64,000 bases of DNA, taken from contig NZ_CP109132.1 of the NCBI RefSeq assembly GCF_035918015.1, positions 5,580,001-5,644,000 on the forward strand. Direction: 5' to 3'. The stretch comes from Streptomyces sp. NBC_01754. GTDB lineage: Bacteria; Actinomycetota; Actinomycetes; Streptomycetales; Streptomycetaceae. The notes beneath the pieces are model-generated. The model did not search any database. It saw only the letters and a list, made by a program, of their open reading frames with translations, and was not told the origin of the DNA. Both the position numbers and the translations under genes were made by a program. This document shows, piece by piece, positions 1 to 9,127 of this stretch (its first letter is position 1; each line of letters begins with the position of its first letter).

Positions 1-1
1 G

Positions 2-319
2 GCCGCCGACCGGATCCTCGCCCACGGGCCGCGCTGGGTCCTCGTCAAGGGCGGCCACCTCCCCGGCGAGGCCGTGGACCTGCTCACGGACGGCAGCGAG
101 GAGCACTGGCTGCGCGCCCCCCGGTACGACAACCGCCACACCCACGGCACCGGCTGCACCCTCGCCTCCGCGATCGCCTGCCTGCTCGCCAGGGGGGAGG
201 ACGTCCCGAGCGCCGTACGGGGCGCGAAGGATTACGTCACCGGCGCGATCCGGGCCGGATTCGCGCTGGGCGGCGGGATCGGCCCGGTCCACCACGGCTG
301 GTCGCTCCGCACCGGGTGA
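2..319 (+). CDS. thiD: Phosphomethylpyrimidine kinase ThiD, C-terminal part (5' end outside window)
   Basis: The last ~105 residues of a ribokinase-fold HMP/HMP-phosphate kinase, which phosphorylates hydroxymethylpyrimidine phosphate to the diphosphate for thiamine synthesis. The retained part includes [17 protein letters not shown] and the family signature [13 protein letters not shown], which holds the anion-hole glycines and catalytic Cys region of the ThiD/PdxK group. It ends with TGA at 317-319 and is followed by a bidirectional terminator shared with the convergent rpmB. The gene is cut by the window edge, so no start can be given. A thiamine-uptake operon lies 47 kb downstream but is not linked to it here. 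Confidence 0.9.
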   Translation, partial: AADRILAHGPRWVLVKGGHLPGEAVDLLTDGSEEHWLRAPRYDNRHTHGTGCTLASAIACLLARGEDVPSAVRGAKDYVTGAIRAGFALGGGIGPVHHGWSLRTG

Positions 320-376
320 CCGCCACCACCCCGCACCGGCCCCGCACTCCGGCGGTCCGTCCGGCACGGGACAGCA

Positions 377-408
377 AAAAGCCGGTCCACCGAAATGGAC
401 CGGCTTTT
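377..408. terminator. Bidirectional terminator between thiD and rpmB
   Basis: Perfect 13-bp inverted repeat (AAAAGCCGGTCCA / TGGACCGGCTTTT) with a 6-nt loop. A T-run lies on one side and an A-run on the other, so it can terminate both convergent genes. Confidence 0.85.
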
Positions 409-442
409 CGGGCAACCGGAAGGCTGCGCTACGACGGGAACG

Positions 443-628
443 TCAGCGCGCGACCTTGCCGGCCTTGATGCACGAGGTGCAGACGTTGAGCCGCTTCGGC
501 GTCCGACCGACCACGGCACGCACGCGCTGGATGTTGGGATTCCAGCGACGGGACGTACGGCGGTGCGAGTGCGAAATGCTGTTGCCGAAGCTCGGCCCCT
601 TGCCGCAAACGTCGCAGTTGGCAGCCAC
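443..628 (-). CDS. rpmB: 50S ribosomal protein L28 (zinc-binding form)
   Basis: A 61-residue protein of the usual L28 length, part of the large subunit. It begins [16 protein letters not shown] and has [18 protein letters not shown], typical of L28. Cys5/Cys8 and the late CTSCIKAG pair form a zinc ribbon, so this is the C+ (zinc-containing) paralogue; zinc-free paralogues in streptomycetes are normally the Zur-controlled ones. It is transcribed alone, convergent with thiD and divergent from the DAK2 gene. Confidence 0.95.
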   Translation of the reverse strand: MAANCDVCGKGPSFGNSISHSHRRTSRRWNPNIQRVRAVVGRTPKRLNVCTSCIKAGKVAR

Positions 629-886
629 GGGTCACTCCAAAACTTCAGATGCACTTACAGTGAATTCCGGCGCGCCGGAATCATTTTACTGAAGTGGCGG
701 TACCGGAGGAATGGCCCGGCTTGCGCCGGGCAACCGGAGCAGCATACCCCGCCTGCTCCGGAGATACGAAACTACCACGGCTCGCCAGGGCCTCCTTCCG
801 CACCTGTCCCCGACCGGCACCGCGTCCTGCGGCTAACCTGCGGTGCAGCCCAGCCCCCCCCACGGCCGCTTCAAGGAGGTCCCACG

Positions 887-2515
887 GTGCCGCAGCCCCC
901 CGAGGCCCTGGACGCCGTCGCGGTGCGCACCTGGTGCTCCTTGGCCCTGGAGGCACTGGGCCGCGAACGCGAGGCGATCGACGCCATCAACGTGTTCCCC
1001 GTGGCCGACGGGGACACCGGGACCAACCTCTACCTGACCGTGGAGTCGGCGGCGGCGGCCGTCGAAGCCGTCTTCGCCGCCCACGAGACCGGTACCACTG
1101 TGCCCGTCCTCGCCGACGTCGTACGCGCCATGGCGCACGGCGCGCTGATCGGTGCCCGGGGGAACTCCGGGACCATCCTGGCCCAGTTGCTGCGCGGCAT
1201 GGCGGGCGTCCTGGCCGCCTCGGGTGACCCGGACCACCTGCGCCGGGCCCTGGCCGAGGCCGCGTCCTCGGCCAGGCTGGCCGTCGCCCGTCCCGTGGAG
1301 GGCACCGTGCTGACCGTCGCCTCCGCGGCCGCCGAGGCCGCCGGGGCGACGGAGCCGGCCGCGGACCTCACGGCCGTGGCCGACGCCGCGTACGCCGGGG
1401 CGTGCACCGCGCTGGCGCACACTCCCGAGCGGCTCGCCGCCCTCGGCCGGGCCGGGGTCGTGGACGCGGGCGGGCAGGGACTGGTGGCGGTCCTCGGCGC
1501 CCTGCTGGAGGCGGTCGGCGGGCGGGCCCCGGCCGGTCCGGTCCCGGCGGTCCCCGCGGGGCCGCCGCTCACCGGCGCGTGCGCGGAGGCGGACGCGCCG
1601 GTGAGCGGCGGCCCCGCCTTCGAGGTGATCTACCTGCTGGAGGCCGCCGACGACGCCGTCGGCCGGCTCCGTACCCGGCTGGACGCGCTCGGCGACTGCC
1701 TGGTGGTGGTCGGCGGCGACGGCCTCTGGAACGTCCACGTCCACGTCGACGACGCCGGGGCGGCCGTGGAGGCCGGCGTCGAGGCGGGGCACCCCCACCG
1801 CATCCGGATCACCCACTTCGCGGCCGACCGGGTCCGCACCCACCGCGAACCGGCCCAGCGCGCGGTCGTCGTGGTGGTGCCCGGCGACGGACTCCTCGGC
1901 CTGTGCGCCGAGGCCGGGGCGACCACCGTCCTCGCCCGCCCCGGCGAACCGCCCGCCAGCGGCGAACTGGTCGACGCCATCCGCCGGGCCCACGCCCGCG
2001 AGGTCGTCCTGCTGCCCAACGACGCCGGGCTGCGCCACACCGCGGCGGTGGCCGCCGAACAGGCCCGGGCCGAGGGTGTCCGCGTCGCCCTGGTCCCCAC
2101 CCGGGCGGCCGTCCAGGGCATCGCCGCCCTCGCCGTCCACGAACCCGGCCGCGGCTTCGACGAGGACGTGGTGGCGATGACCGCCGCCGCCGGTGCCACC
2201 CGGTACGCCGAACTCGCCGTCGCCGAACGGCAGTCGTGGACCACCGCCGGCATCTGCCAGGCCGGTGACGTGCTGGGCCTGATCGACGGCGACGTCGCCG
2301 TCATCGGCGACGACGTCACCGGCACCGCCCGTACCGTCCTGGACCGGATGCTGTCGGCGGGCGGCGAACTCGTCACCCTGGTACTCGGCGAGGAGGTGCC
2401 GGACACCCTCGCCGAGACCCTGGAGGAGCACGTCCGCGGCGGACACCTCGCCGTCGACACCGTGGTCTACCGGGGCGGGACCCGGACGGCACCCCTGCTG
2501 ATCGGTGTGGAGTGA
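887..2515 (+). CDS. DAK2 domain-containing protein, FakA-like (YloV family)
   Basis: A 542-residue protein with an N-terminal DhaL/DAK2 ATP-binding domain (about residues 10-200) and a C-terminal FakA-type domain. The DhaL motifs are clear: NVFPVADGDTGTNLYLT (the Asp cluster that binds Mg-ATP), GARGNSGTILAQLLRG and VDAGGQGLVAVLGALL. In Firmicutes FakA phosphorylates fatty acids held by a FakB partner; no fakB is adjacent here, so the substrate is inferred. The GTG start at 887 was chosen because AAGGAGG lies 9 nt upstream and the DhaL fold begins just after it. recG follows 48 bp downstream, as in many bacteria. Confidence 0.88.
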   Translation: MPQPPEALDAVAVRTWCSLALEALGREREAIDAINVFPVADGDTGTNLYLTVESAAAAVEAVFAAHETGTTVPVLADVVRAMAHGALIGARGNSGTILAQLLRGMAGVLAASGDPDHLRRALAEAASSARLAVARPVEGTVLTVASAAAEAAGATEPAADLTAVADAAYAGACTALAHTPERLAALGRAGVVDAGGQGLVAVLGALLEAVGGRAPAGPVPAVPAGPPLTGACAEADAPVSGGPAFEVIYLLEAADDAVGRLRTRLDALGDCLVVVGGDGLWNVHVHVDDAGAAVEAGVEAGHPHRIRITHFAADRVRTHREPAQRAVVVVVPGDGLLGLCAEAGATTVLARPGEPPASGELVDAIRRAHAREVVLLPNDAGLRHTAAVAAEQARAEGVRVALVPTRAAVQGIAALAVHEPGRGFDEDVVAMTAAAGATRYAELAVAERQSWTTAGICQAGDVLGLIDGDVAVIGDDVTGTARTVLDRMLSAGGELVTLVLGEEVPDTLAETLEEHVRGGHLAVDTVVYRGGTRTAPLLIGVE

Positions 2516-2563
2516 GCGGTTCGCGCGAAGCGGTCACGGCGGTTGTCGGTGCCGTGGTGTGCA

Positions 2564-4828
2564 ATGGAGCGCGTGTCTGCGTTCGATGAACCACTGAAGA
2601 AGCTGCTCGGCGGGCCCACCGCCAAGGTGATGGCGGAACACCTCGACCTGCACACGGTCGGTGACCTCCTGCACCACTACCCGCGCCGGTACGAGGAACG
2701 GGGCCGCCTCACGGCGCTCACCGACCTCCCGTTGGAGGAGCACGTGACGGTCGTCGCCCAGGTCGCCGACGCCCGCGTCATGACGTTCAACGGCGGTCGT
2801 GGCAGGCGCCTGGAGGTCACCCTGACCGACGGCAGCGGACGGCTCCAGCTGGTCTTCTTCGGACACGGCGTCCACAAACCGCACAAGGAGCTGCTGCCGG
2901 GCCGCCGGGCGATGTTCGCGGGAAAGGTCTCCGTCTTCAACCGCAAGCTCCAGCTCGCCCACCCCACGTACCAGCTCCTCGACGTCCAGGCCGAGGACGA
3001 GGCGACCGAGGCCGTCGACGCCTTCGCCGGACAGCTGCTGCCGATCTACCCCGCCTGCAAGCAGCTCGACTCCTGGCGGATCGCCAAGGCCGTGGACACC
3101 GTCCTGCCCAGCGCCCAGGAGGCCGTCGACCCGCTGCCCCCGTCCCTGCGGGAAGGACGCGGGTTCCTCCCCCTCCCCGAGGCCCTGCTCAAGATCCACC
3201 GTCCGCACACCAAGGCGGACATCGCCGCCGCGCGGGAACGGCTGCGGTGGGACGAGGCCTTCGTCCTCCAGGTCGCCCTCGCCCGCCGCCGCCACGCCGA
3301 CACCCAGCTCCCGGCCGCCGCCCGCCGCCCCGTGCCCGGCGGACTGCTCGACGCCTTCGACGCCGTACTGCCCTTCACCCTCACCGAGGGCCAGCGCCAG
3401 GTCACCGGCGAGATCTTCGGCGACCTGGCCACCGAACACCCCATGCACCGGCTGCTCCAGGGCGAAGTGGGCTCCGGCAAGACCCTCGTCGCCCTGCGCG
3501 CCATGCTCCGCGTCGTCGACGCGGGCGGCCAGGCGGCGATGCTCGCCCCCACCGAGGTCCTCGCCCAGCAGCACCACCGCTCGATCACCGAGATGATGGG
3601 GGAGCTGGCCGAGAACTGGGGGCTGTGGCGCGAAGCGCCTCTCGACGAGGGGCGGCGGTCGGGTGACGGGCGGGCGCTCGGCGGCTCGGACCGGGGCACC
3701 AAGGTGGTGCTGCTCACCGGATCGATGGGCACCGCGGCCCGCCGCCGGGCGCTGCTCGACCTGGTCACCGGCGAGGCCGGGATCGTCATCGGCACCCACG
3801 CGCTGATCGAGGACAAGGTGAAGTTCCACGACCTCGGTCTCGTCGTGGTCGACGAACAGCACCGCTTCGGCGTGGAACAGCGCGACGCCCTGCGCTCCAA
3901 GGGCAAGCAGCCGCCGCACCTGCTCGTCATGACGGCCACCCCCATCCCCCGCACGGTCGCGATGACGGTCTTCGGCGACCTGGAGACCTCCGTCCTGGAC
4001 CAGCTGCCCGCCGGCCGCTCGCCCATCGCCAGCCACGTCGTCCCCGCCAAGGACAAGCCGCACTTCCTCGACCGCGCCTGGGAGCGCGTCCGCGAGGAGG
4101 CCGAGGGCGGCCACCAGGCGTACGTCGTCTGCCCCCGCATCGGTGACGACGCCGACGAGTCCGCCGAGAAGAAGGGCAAGAAGCGCGACGCCCCCGCGGA
4201 CGACGCCGAGAAGCGCCCGCCGCTCGCCGTGCTGGACATCGCCGAGCAGCTCTCCAAGGGCCCGCTCGCCGGTCTGCGGACCGAGGTGCTGCACGGCAGG
4301 ATGCCCCCCGACGACAAGGACGACGTGATGCGCCGGTTCGCCGCCGGCGAGGTCGACGTCCTGGTCGCCACGACCGTCATCGAGGTCGGCGTGAACGTCC
4401 CCAACGCCACCGCCATGGTGATCATGGACGCGGACCGCTTCGGCGTCTCCCAGCTCCACCAGCTGCGCGGACGCGTCGGACGGGGCTCGGCCCCCGGCCT
4501 GTGCCTGCTGGTCAGCGAGGCTCACGAGGCGAGCCCCGCCCGGGCCAGGCTCTCCGCGGTCGCCGCCACCCTCGACGGCTTCGAGCTCTCCCGGATCGAC
4601 CTCGAACAGCGCCGCGAGGGCGACGTCCTCGGTCAGGCCCAGTCCGGCGTCCGCTCCTCGCTGCGGGTGCTCAGTGTCATCGACGACGAGGAGGTCATCG
4701 CGGCCGCCCGCGAGGAGGCCGTCCGGGTCGTCGCCGCCGACCCGGACCTGGAACACCTCCCGGAGCTGCGCACCGCCCTGGACGCCCTCCTGGACAAGGA
4801 CCGCGAGGAGTACCTCGACAAGGGGTGA
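2564..4828 (+). CDS. recG: ATP-dependent DNA helicase RecG
   Basis: A 754-residue helicase that remodels stalled forks and Holliday junctions. An N-terminal OB/wedge domain (about 40-150) precedes the SF2 core: Walker A LLQGEVGSGKTLVALRA, DEQH-type box VVVDEQHRFGVEQR, motif III MTATPIPRT, motifs V/VI ATTVIEVGVNVPNA and QLRGRVGRG. There are two actinobacterial-type insertions: a basic/acidic loop after the Walker A region (ALGGSDRGT) and a Lys-rich stretch AEKKGKKRDAPADDAEKR. The start is uncertain: ATG 2564 is used, but GTG 2573 leaves the fold intact and neither has a strong ribosome site. Confidence 0.95.
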   Translation: MERVSAFDEPLKKLLGGPTAKVMAEHLDLHTVGDLLHHYPRRYEERGRLTALTDLPLEEHVTVVAQVADARVMTFNGGRGRRLEVTLTDGSGRLQLVFFGHGVHKPHKELLPGRRAMFAGKVSVFNRKLQLAHPTYQLLDVQAEDEATEAVDAFAGQLLPIYPACKQLDSWRIAKAVDTVLPSAQEAVDPLPPSLREGRGFLPLPEALLKIHRPHTKADIAAARERLRWDEAFVLQVALARRRHADTQLPAAARRPVPGGLLDAFDAVLPFTLTEGQRQVTGEIFGDLATEHPMHRLLQGEVGSGKTLVALRAMLRVVDAGGQAAMLAPTEVLAQQHHRSITEMMGELAENWGLWREAPLDEGRRSGDGRALGGSDRGTKVVLLTGSMGTAARRRALLDLVTGEAGIVIGTHALIEDKVKFHDLGLVVVDEQHRFGVEQRDALRSKGKQPPHLLVMTATPIPRTVAMTVFGDLETSVLDQLPAGRSPIASHVVPAKDKPHFLDRAWERVREEAEGGHQAYVVCPRIGDDADESAEKKGKKRDAPADDAEKRPPLAVLDIAEQLSKGPLAGLRTEVLHGRMPPDDKDDVMRRFAAGEVDVLVATTVIEVGVNVPNATAMVIMDADRFGVSQLHQLRGRVGRGSAPGLCLLVSEAHEASPARARLSAVAATLDGFELSRIDLEQRREGDVLGQAQSGVRSSLRVLSVIDDEEVIAAAREEAVRVVAADPDLEHLPELRTALDALLDKDREEYLDKG

Positions 4829-4919
4829 CCAGGGCCGGGCCCCTCCGACGCCATATCGTGGGAGCACGGCACGCGTCCCACCCTGCGTGCCGCCCGCGAC
4901 CCCCGAGGACCAGACACCC

Positions 4920-5504
4920 ATGACCCGCGTGATCGCAGGCGTGGCAGGCGGACGCCGCCTGGCCGTCCCGCCCGGCACCGGCACCCGCCCCACCTCCGAC
5001 CGGGCGCGCGAAGGCCTCTTCTCCACCTGGGAAGCGCTCCTGGGCACCCTGGACGGCATCCGCGTCGCCGACCTGTACGCGGGCTCCGGCGCCGTGGGAC
5101 TCGAGGCGCTCTCCCGGGGAGCGGCCCACGTCCTGCTCGTCGAGGCCGACCCCAGGGCCGCGCGCACCGTCCGGGAGAACGTGCGCGCGCTCGGGCTGCC
5201 GGGCGCCGAGGTACGGACCGGAAAAGCCGAACAGACCGTGACGGGGCCGGCGCCCGAGGCCCCCTACGACGCGGTCTTCCTCGACCCGCCGTACGCCGTC
5301 ACCGATGTCGATCTCCGGGAGATCCTGATCACACTCCGTGCTCAGGGGTGGCTCACGGGCGATGCCCTCGTCACCGTGGAACGGAGCACCAGAGGCGGGG
5401 AATTCGGCTGGCCCGAGGGATTCGGGCCGCTGCGGGCCCGCCGTTACGGCGAGGCGACGTTTTGGTACGGTCGCGCCGCCTCTACGTGCGAAGACGCACG
5501 ATGA
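4920..5504 (+). CDS. rsmD: 16S rRNA (guanine(966)-N(2))-methyltransferase RsmD
   Basis: A 194-residue SAM-dependent methyltransferase acting on G966 of 16S rRNA in the assembled small subunit. Visible motifs are the opening [19 protein letters not shown] motif [20 protein letters not shown] and the catalytic motif [10 protein letters not shown] (DPPY), characteristic of N6/N2 amino-methylases. Its TGA overlaps an ATG of the next reading frame (ATGA), and rsmD-coaD adjacency is conserved widely. Length and order fit the family. Confidence 0.93.
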   Translation: MTRVIAGVAGGRRLAVPPGTGTRPTSDRAREGLFSTWEALLGTLDGIRVADLYAGSGAVGLEALSRGAAHVLLVEADPRAARTVRENVRALGLPGAEVRTGKAEQTVTGPAPEAPYDAVFLDPPYAVTDVDLREILITLRAQGWLTGDALVTVERSTRGGEFGWPEGFGPLRARRYGEATFWYGRAASTCEDAR

Positions 5505-5530
5505 CCGCACCGGAGAGCGAGGGAAACACG

Positions 5531-6010
5531 TTGCGCCGCGCCGTCTGCCCCGGGTCGTTCGACCCCATCACCAACGGACATCTCGACATCATCGGTCGGG
5601 CCTCGAAGCTGTACGACGTCGTGCACGTCGCCGTGATGATCAACCAGTCCAAGAAAGGGCTGTTCACGGTGGAGGAGCGGATCGACCTGATCCGCGAGGT
5701 GACCGCCGACTTCGGAAACGTCCAGGTCGAGGCGTTCCACGGGCTGCTGGTGGACTTCTGCGAGCAGCGCGGGATCCCCGCGATCGTGAAGGGCCTGCGG
5801 GCCGTCAGCGACTTCGACTACGAGTTGCAGATGGCCCAGATGAACAACGGGCTCTCCGGGGTCGAGACGCTCTTCGTGCCGACCAACCCGACGTACAGCT
5901 TCCTGTCGTCCTCGCTGGTCAAGGAGGTCGCGACCTGGGGCGGCGACGTGTCGCACCTGCTGCCTCCGGCCGTCCACCAGGCCCTCGTGGAACGGATCGG
6001 CCGGGGCTGA
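5531..6010 (+). CDS. coaD: Phosphopantetheine adenylyltransferase CoaD
   Basis: A 159-residue nucleotidyltransferase catalysing ATP + 4'-phosphopantetheine to dephospho-CoA, the fourth step of CoA synthesis. Family motifs are [16 protein letters not shown] (the (H/T)xGH ATP site), [20 protein letters not shown] and [16 protein letters not shown] (ISSTxxK-like site). A TTG start at 5531 is preferred: GAGGG lies 7 nt upstream and the protein then matches the usual 159-residue length. An in-frame ATG at 5501 overlapping the rsmD stop would add ten residues with no obvious ribosome site. Confidence 0.93.
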   Translation: MRRAVCPGSFDPITNGHLDIIGRASKLYDVVHVAVMINQSKKGLFTVEERIDLIREVTADFGNVQVEAFHGLLVDFCEQRGIPAIVKGLRAVSDFDYELQMAQMNNGLSGVETLFVPTNPTYSFLSSSLVKEVATWGGDVSHLLPPAVHQALVERIGRG

Positions 6011-6107
6011 GGCGCTGACGGGCCGTCACCCGGTGTCGGACGTGAGGCTCCTGGCCTTACAGTCGTCCCGTCCGTCTCCAACAGCAGCAGAGAGTGGCGA
6101 GCACACG

Positions 6108-7217
6108 GTGGACGTGCAGAAGAAGCTCGACGAGATCGTCGCAACGGTCGGGAACGCCCGTTCCATGCCCATGTCGGCGTCCTGCGTGGTCAACCGCGCC
6201 GACCTGCTCGCGATGCTCGAAGAGGTGCGCGACGCCCTGCCGGGCTCGCTCGCGCACGCCGAGGAGGTCCTCGGCGGCCGGGAGCAGGTCGTCGAGCAGG
6301 CCCGGCAGGAGGCCGAGCGGATCCTGGAGGCCGCCCGCACCGAGCGCGGATCGCTGATCGCCGACACCGAGATCGCCCGCCGCTCCCAGGCCGAGGCCGA
6401 CCGCATCCTGACCGAGGCGCGCCGGGAGGCCGAGGAGGTCAGGGGCGAGGCGGACGAGTACGTCGACAGCAAGCTCGCCAACTTCGAGGTCGTCCTCACC
6501 AAGACCATCGGGTCCGTCGACCGGGGCCGGGAGAAGCTCCTGGGCCGCGGCGAAGGGGCCGCCGCGCAGGGCTACGAGGATCCGGACTACGCCGAGGCGC
6601 CCGAGCGCAGCGGCGACCCCGAGACCCTCAGACGGCGCGCGGACGAGTACGTCGACACCAAGTTCGGCGCCTTCGAGGCCGTCCTCGTCAAGACCCTCGA
6701 GGCGGTGGGCCGGGGCCGGCAGAAGCTGCACGGCCGGGTCGCCACCGACGAGCTCGGCGCCCACATGGCGGCCCAGGACGCGGCGGGCGGCCACGTGCAC
6801 ACCAGCGACGAGGACCACTGGGCCGGCCTCGCCGACATCTCCGCCCCGCAGCACAGCCCGCAGCAGCCCGCGTACGCGGAGCCCGCGCGGCAGGAGTACG
6901 CGCCGGCGGCCGGCTACCAGGACCCCGCCGGGACCGGCTTCCCCGCCCCGGCCGAACCGGAACCGCAGTACGCGCAGACCTACGCCTACCAGGACCAGCC
7001 GCTCCAGCCGGACGGCTACGCCTACCAGCAGCAGCCCGAGCCGTACGCCTACCAGCAGCAGGCCTACGACCCGAACCAGCAGCAGGACTACGGCTGGACG
7101 CAGCAGCAGACCCAGGCCCCCGTCCAGCACGGCGACGGGGCGCTGGACGAGACCAGTCTGTTCGATACGAGCATGATCGATCTGGAACAGCTGCGCCGGT
7201 ACGAACAGGGGCGCTGA
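6108..7217 (+). CDS. Coiled-coil protein with DivIVA/AtpF-like helix and Q/Y/P-rich tail, function unknown
   Basis: A 369-residue protein. Residues about 5-50 form a compact head (KKLDEIVATVGNARSMPMSA). It is followed by a long charged heptad-rich helix (GREQVVEQARQEAERILEAA and on). Then come two copies of a ~35-residue module, starting ADEYVDSKLANFEVVLTKT and ADEYVDTKFGAFEAVLVKT and each ending in GRxKLxGR. The last ~130 residues are low complexity, rich in Gln, Tyr, Pro and Ala. The helix resembles F0 subunit b and DivIVA-type coiled coils, suggesting a scaffold, but no enzyme motif is visible. It sits between coaD and the DUF177-rpmF-rnc set. GTG 6108 is the likely start, with a weak ribosome site. 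Confidence 0.8.
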   Translation: MDVQKKLDEIVATVGNARSMPMSASCVVNRADLLAMLEEVRDALPGSLAHAEEVLGGREQVVEQARQEAERILEAARTERGSLIADTEIARRSQAEADRILTEARREAEEVRGEADEYVDSKLANFEVVLTKTIGSVDRGREKLLGRGEGAAAQGYEDPDYAEAPERSGDPETLRRRADEYVDTKFGAFEAVLVKTLEAVGRGRQKLHGRVATDELGAHMAAQDAAGGHVHTSDEDHWAGLADISAPQHSPQQPAYAEPARQEYAPAAGYQDPAGTGFPAPAEPEPQYAQTYAYQDQPLQPDGYAYQQQPEPYAYQQQAYDPNQQQDYGWTQQQTQAPVQHGDGALDETSLFDTSMIDLEQLRRYEQGR

Positions 7218-7388
7218 TCCGCGCGCCCGGCCGTCCGTAAGGACCGGATTGGGAGCTGGGCGGGACGTCCAGTATCCTGGCTCTCCGGTCGCGCCTATGT
7301 CCGCGATCCAGGCTGCCCGCTTCCTCCCGGGGCGGGGCGGCCCTCCCGAAGCGCACATCGCACATGATTTTCGAAAGCAGGAGAAGCC

Positions 7389-8027
7389 CTGAACGGTCAC
7401 CTCGACCACCGCAACCCCCTCGTGTTCGACACGCGCGAGCTGGGCCGGCGTCCCGGTGCCATGAACCGGCTGTCCCGCACCGTGGAAGCGCCGAAGGACC
7501 TCGGTATCGACGGGGTCGTCGGTGTGCCGGAGAAGGCGCCCCTGGTGCTGGATCTCCGCCTCGAATCGGTCATGGAAGGGGTGCTGGTCACAGGCATCGC
7601 CCGTGCGACGGCCGAGGGGGAGTGCGTAAGGTGTCTGGAGCCGCTGGCCCTGGAGGTCGAGGCGGACTTCCAGGAGATGTTCTCGTACCCTGACGCCGAC
7701 GACCGGAACCGCGGCAGCGCGGACCCGGTCGACGACGCCGAGGACGACGAGGACAGGTACTTCCTCGAGGACGGCTTGTTCGACCTCGAGCCTGTGCTGC
7801 GTGACGCGGTGGTGCTCGCACTGCCGCTCCAGCCGGTGTGCAAGGAGACCTGCGCCGGTCTGTGTTCCGAATGCGGAATCAGGCTGGACGAGAATCCCGG
7901 CCACCGTCACGAAGCCGTCGACATCCGTTGGGCGGCACTGCAAGGACTCGCCGAAACCGTTCAGGACGGCGAGAAGGACAACATGGGCGGCGCCGAACCG
8001 GGCGTCGACGAGAAGCAGGAGAAGTAG
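7389..8027 (+). CDS. DUF177 / YceD family protein (23S rRNA accumulation protein family)
   Basis: About 212 residues. The family is encoded just before rpmF in most bacteria and in plants and E. coli is linked to 23S rRNA/large-subunit maturation. Seen here are [22 protein letters not shown], the acidic loop [39 protein letters not shown] and CSECG, a putative four-cysteine zinc site. The start is unusual: an AGGAG at 7379-7383 lies 5 nt before CTG 7389, giving N-terminus [19 protein letters not shown]. The first conventional in-frame start, GTG 7422, has no ribosome site. rpmF follows after 2 bp, implying coupling. Confidence 0.88.
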   Translation: MNGHLDHRNPLVFDTRELGRRPGAMNRLSRTVEAPKDLGIDGVVGVPEKAPLVLDLRLESVMEGVLVTGIARATAEGECVRCLEPLALEVEADFQEMFSYPDADDRNRGSADPVDDAEDDEDRYFLEDGLFDLEPVLRDAVVLALPLQPVCKETCAGLCSECGIRLDENPGHRHEAVDIRWAALQGLAETVQDGEKDNMGGAEPGVDEKQEK

Positions 8028-8029
8028 CC

Positions 8030-8203
8030 GTGGCTGTTCCGAAGCGGAAGATGTCGCGCAGCAACACGCGCCACCGCCGGTCGCAGTGGAAGGCTGCGGT
8101 CCCCACCCTGGTTTCGTGCGAGCGTTGCCAGGAGCCGAAGCTGCAGCACATCGCGTGCCCCAGCTGCGGCACCTATAACAAGCGCCAGGTCCTCGAGGTC
8201 TGA
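8030..8203 (+). CDS. rpmF: 50S ribosomal protein L32 (zinc-binding form)
   Basis: A 57-residue large-subunit protein beginning [20 protein letters not shown], diagnostic of L32. A zinc ribbon is formed by CERC (about residue 30) and CPSC (about 44), so this is the C+ version. The GTG start lies 2 bp after the DUF177 stop, with an AGGAG inside the upstream gene, and rnc follows 19 bp later. The DUF177-rpmF-rnc order is a conserved actinobacterial operon. Confidence 0.96.
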   Translation: MAVPKRKMSRSNTRHRRSQWKAAVPTLVSCERCQEPKLQHIACPSCGTYNKRQVLEV

Positions 8204-8222
8204 GCGGCTGGTGAGAGGCCCG

Positions 8223-9047
8223 ATGTCTGAGTTGTCCAGCGCCAAGAAGCAGGCAGACAACATCAACACAGCCTCGTCCCACACGCTTCTGGAAGGGCGG
8301 CTCGGGTATCACCTCGAGTCCGCCCTTCTGGTGCGTGCGCTGACCCACCGTTCGTACGCGTACGAGAACGGCGGTCTGCCCACCAACGAGCGGCTGGAGT
8401 TCCTCGGGGACTCGGTGCTCGGCCTGGTGGTCACGGACACGCTGTACCGAACCCACCCCGATCTGCCCGAAGGCCAGCTGGCCAAGTTGCGGGCCGCGGT
8501 GGTCAACTCGCGTGCGCTTGCGGAGGTGGGCCGCGGGCTCGACCTCGGCTCCTTCATCCGGCTCGGCCGCGGTGAAGAGGGCACGGGGGGCCGGGACAAG
8601 GCTTCCATCCTCGCCGACACCCTCGAAGCGGTGATCGGCGCCGTCTATCTCGACCAGGGTCTGGACGCGGCCTCGGAGTTGGTGCACCGGCTCTTCGACC
8701 CGCTGATCGACAGGTCCTCGAACCTCGGGGCCGGCCTGGACTGGAAGACCAGTCTTCAGGAGCTCACCGCGAGCGAGGGCCTCGGCGTACCCGAGTACCT
8801 CGTCACGGAGACCGGGCCGGACCACGAGAAGACCTTCACCGCTGCTGCTCGCGTCGGTGGTGTCTCGTACGGCACCGGCACCGGCCGTAGCAAGAAGGAA
8901 GCCGAGCAGCAGGCGGCCGAGTCCGCCTGGCGTGAGATCAGCGCCGCCGCCGAGGCGCGGGAGGCGGCGGGGACGTCCGCCGTCGTAGCAGGGGCCGCCG
9001 ACACCCCTGCCGCGAACCCGCCCCACCAGGACGCCGCTCCGGCCTGA
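8223..9047 (+). CDS. rnc: Ribonuclease III
   Basis: A 274-residue double-strand-specific endoribonuclease (rRNA and antisense/mRNA processing). In S. coelicolor the orthologue (AbsB) is a global antibiotic regulator. The N-terminal RNase III domain carries the signature [19 protein letters not shown] and the second acidic cluster [14 protein letters not shown] dsRNA-binding domain spans about residues 175-245 ([16 protein letters not shown] ... [15 protein letters not shown]). The Ala-rich C-terminal tail is common in Streptomyces. ATG 8223 is used, with GAGAGG just upstream; GTG 8211 in frame is an alternative. Confidence 0.96.
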   Translation: MSELSSAKKQADNINTASSHTLLEGRLGYHLESALLVRALTHRSYAYENGGLPTNERLEFLGDSVLGLVVTDTLYRTHPDLPEGQLAKLRAAVVNSRALAEVGRGLDLGSFIRLGRGEEGTGGRDKASILADTLEAVIGAVYLDQGLDAASELVHRLFDPLIDRSSNLGAGLDWKTSLQELTASEGLGVPEYLVTETGPDHEKTFTAAARVGGVSYGTGTGRSKKEAEQQAAESAWREISAAAEAREAAGTSAVVAGAADTPAANPPHQDAAPA

Positions 9048-9053
9048 CCCCTG

Positions 9054-9095
9054 CCGAGAGCCCTCCGGCGCCTGGTGGCACCGGGGGGCTCTCGG
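9054..9095 (+). terminator. Stem-loop terminator after rnc
   Basis: Inverted repeat CCGAGAGCCC (9054-9063) / GGGCTCTCGG (9086-9095), extendable by three further pairs including a wobble. It lies between the rnc stop and the mutM ribosome site, so it probably ends the DUF177-rpmF-rnc transcript. No T-run follows, which is usual for high-GC terminators. Confidence 0.6.
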
Positions 9096-9127
9096 CGTAC
9101 CGTCCCGTCCCCCCGAGGAGCGCCGCC

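Noticed and set aside
2534..5167. 877-codon open frame on the reverse strand
   Set aside because: Antisense to recG and rsmD, no domain recognised, and both forward genes are unambiguous.
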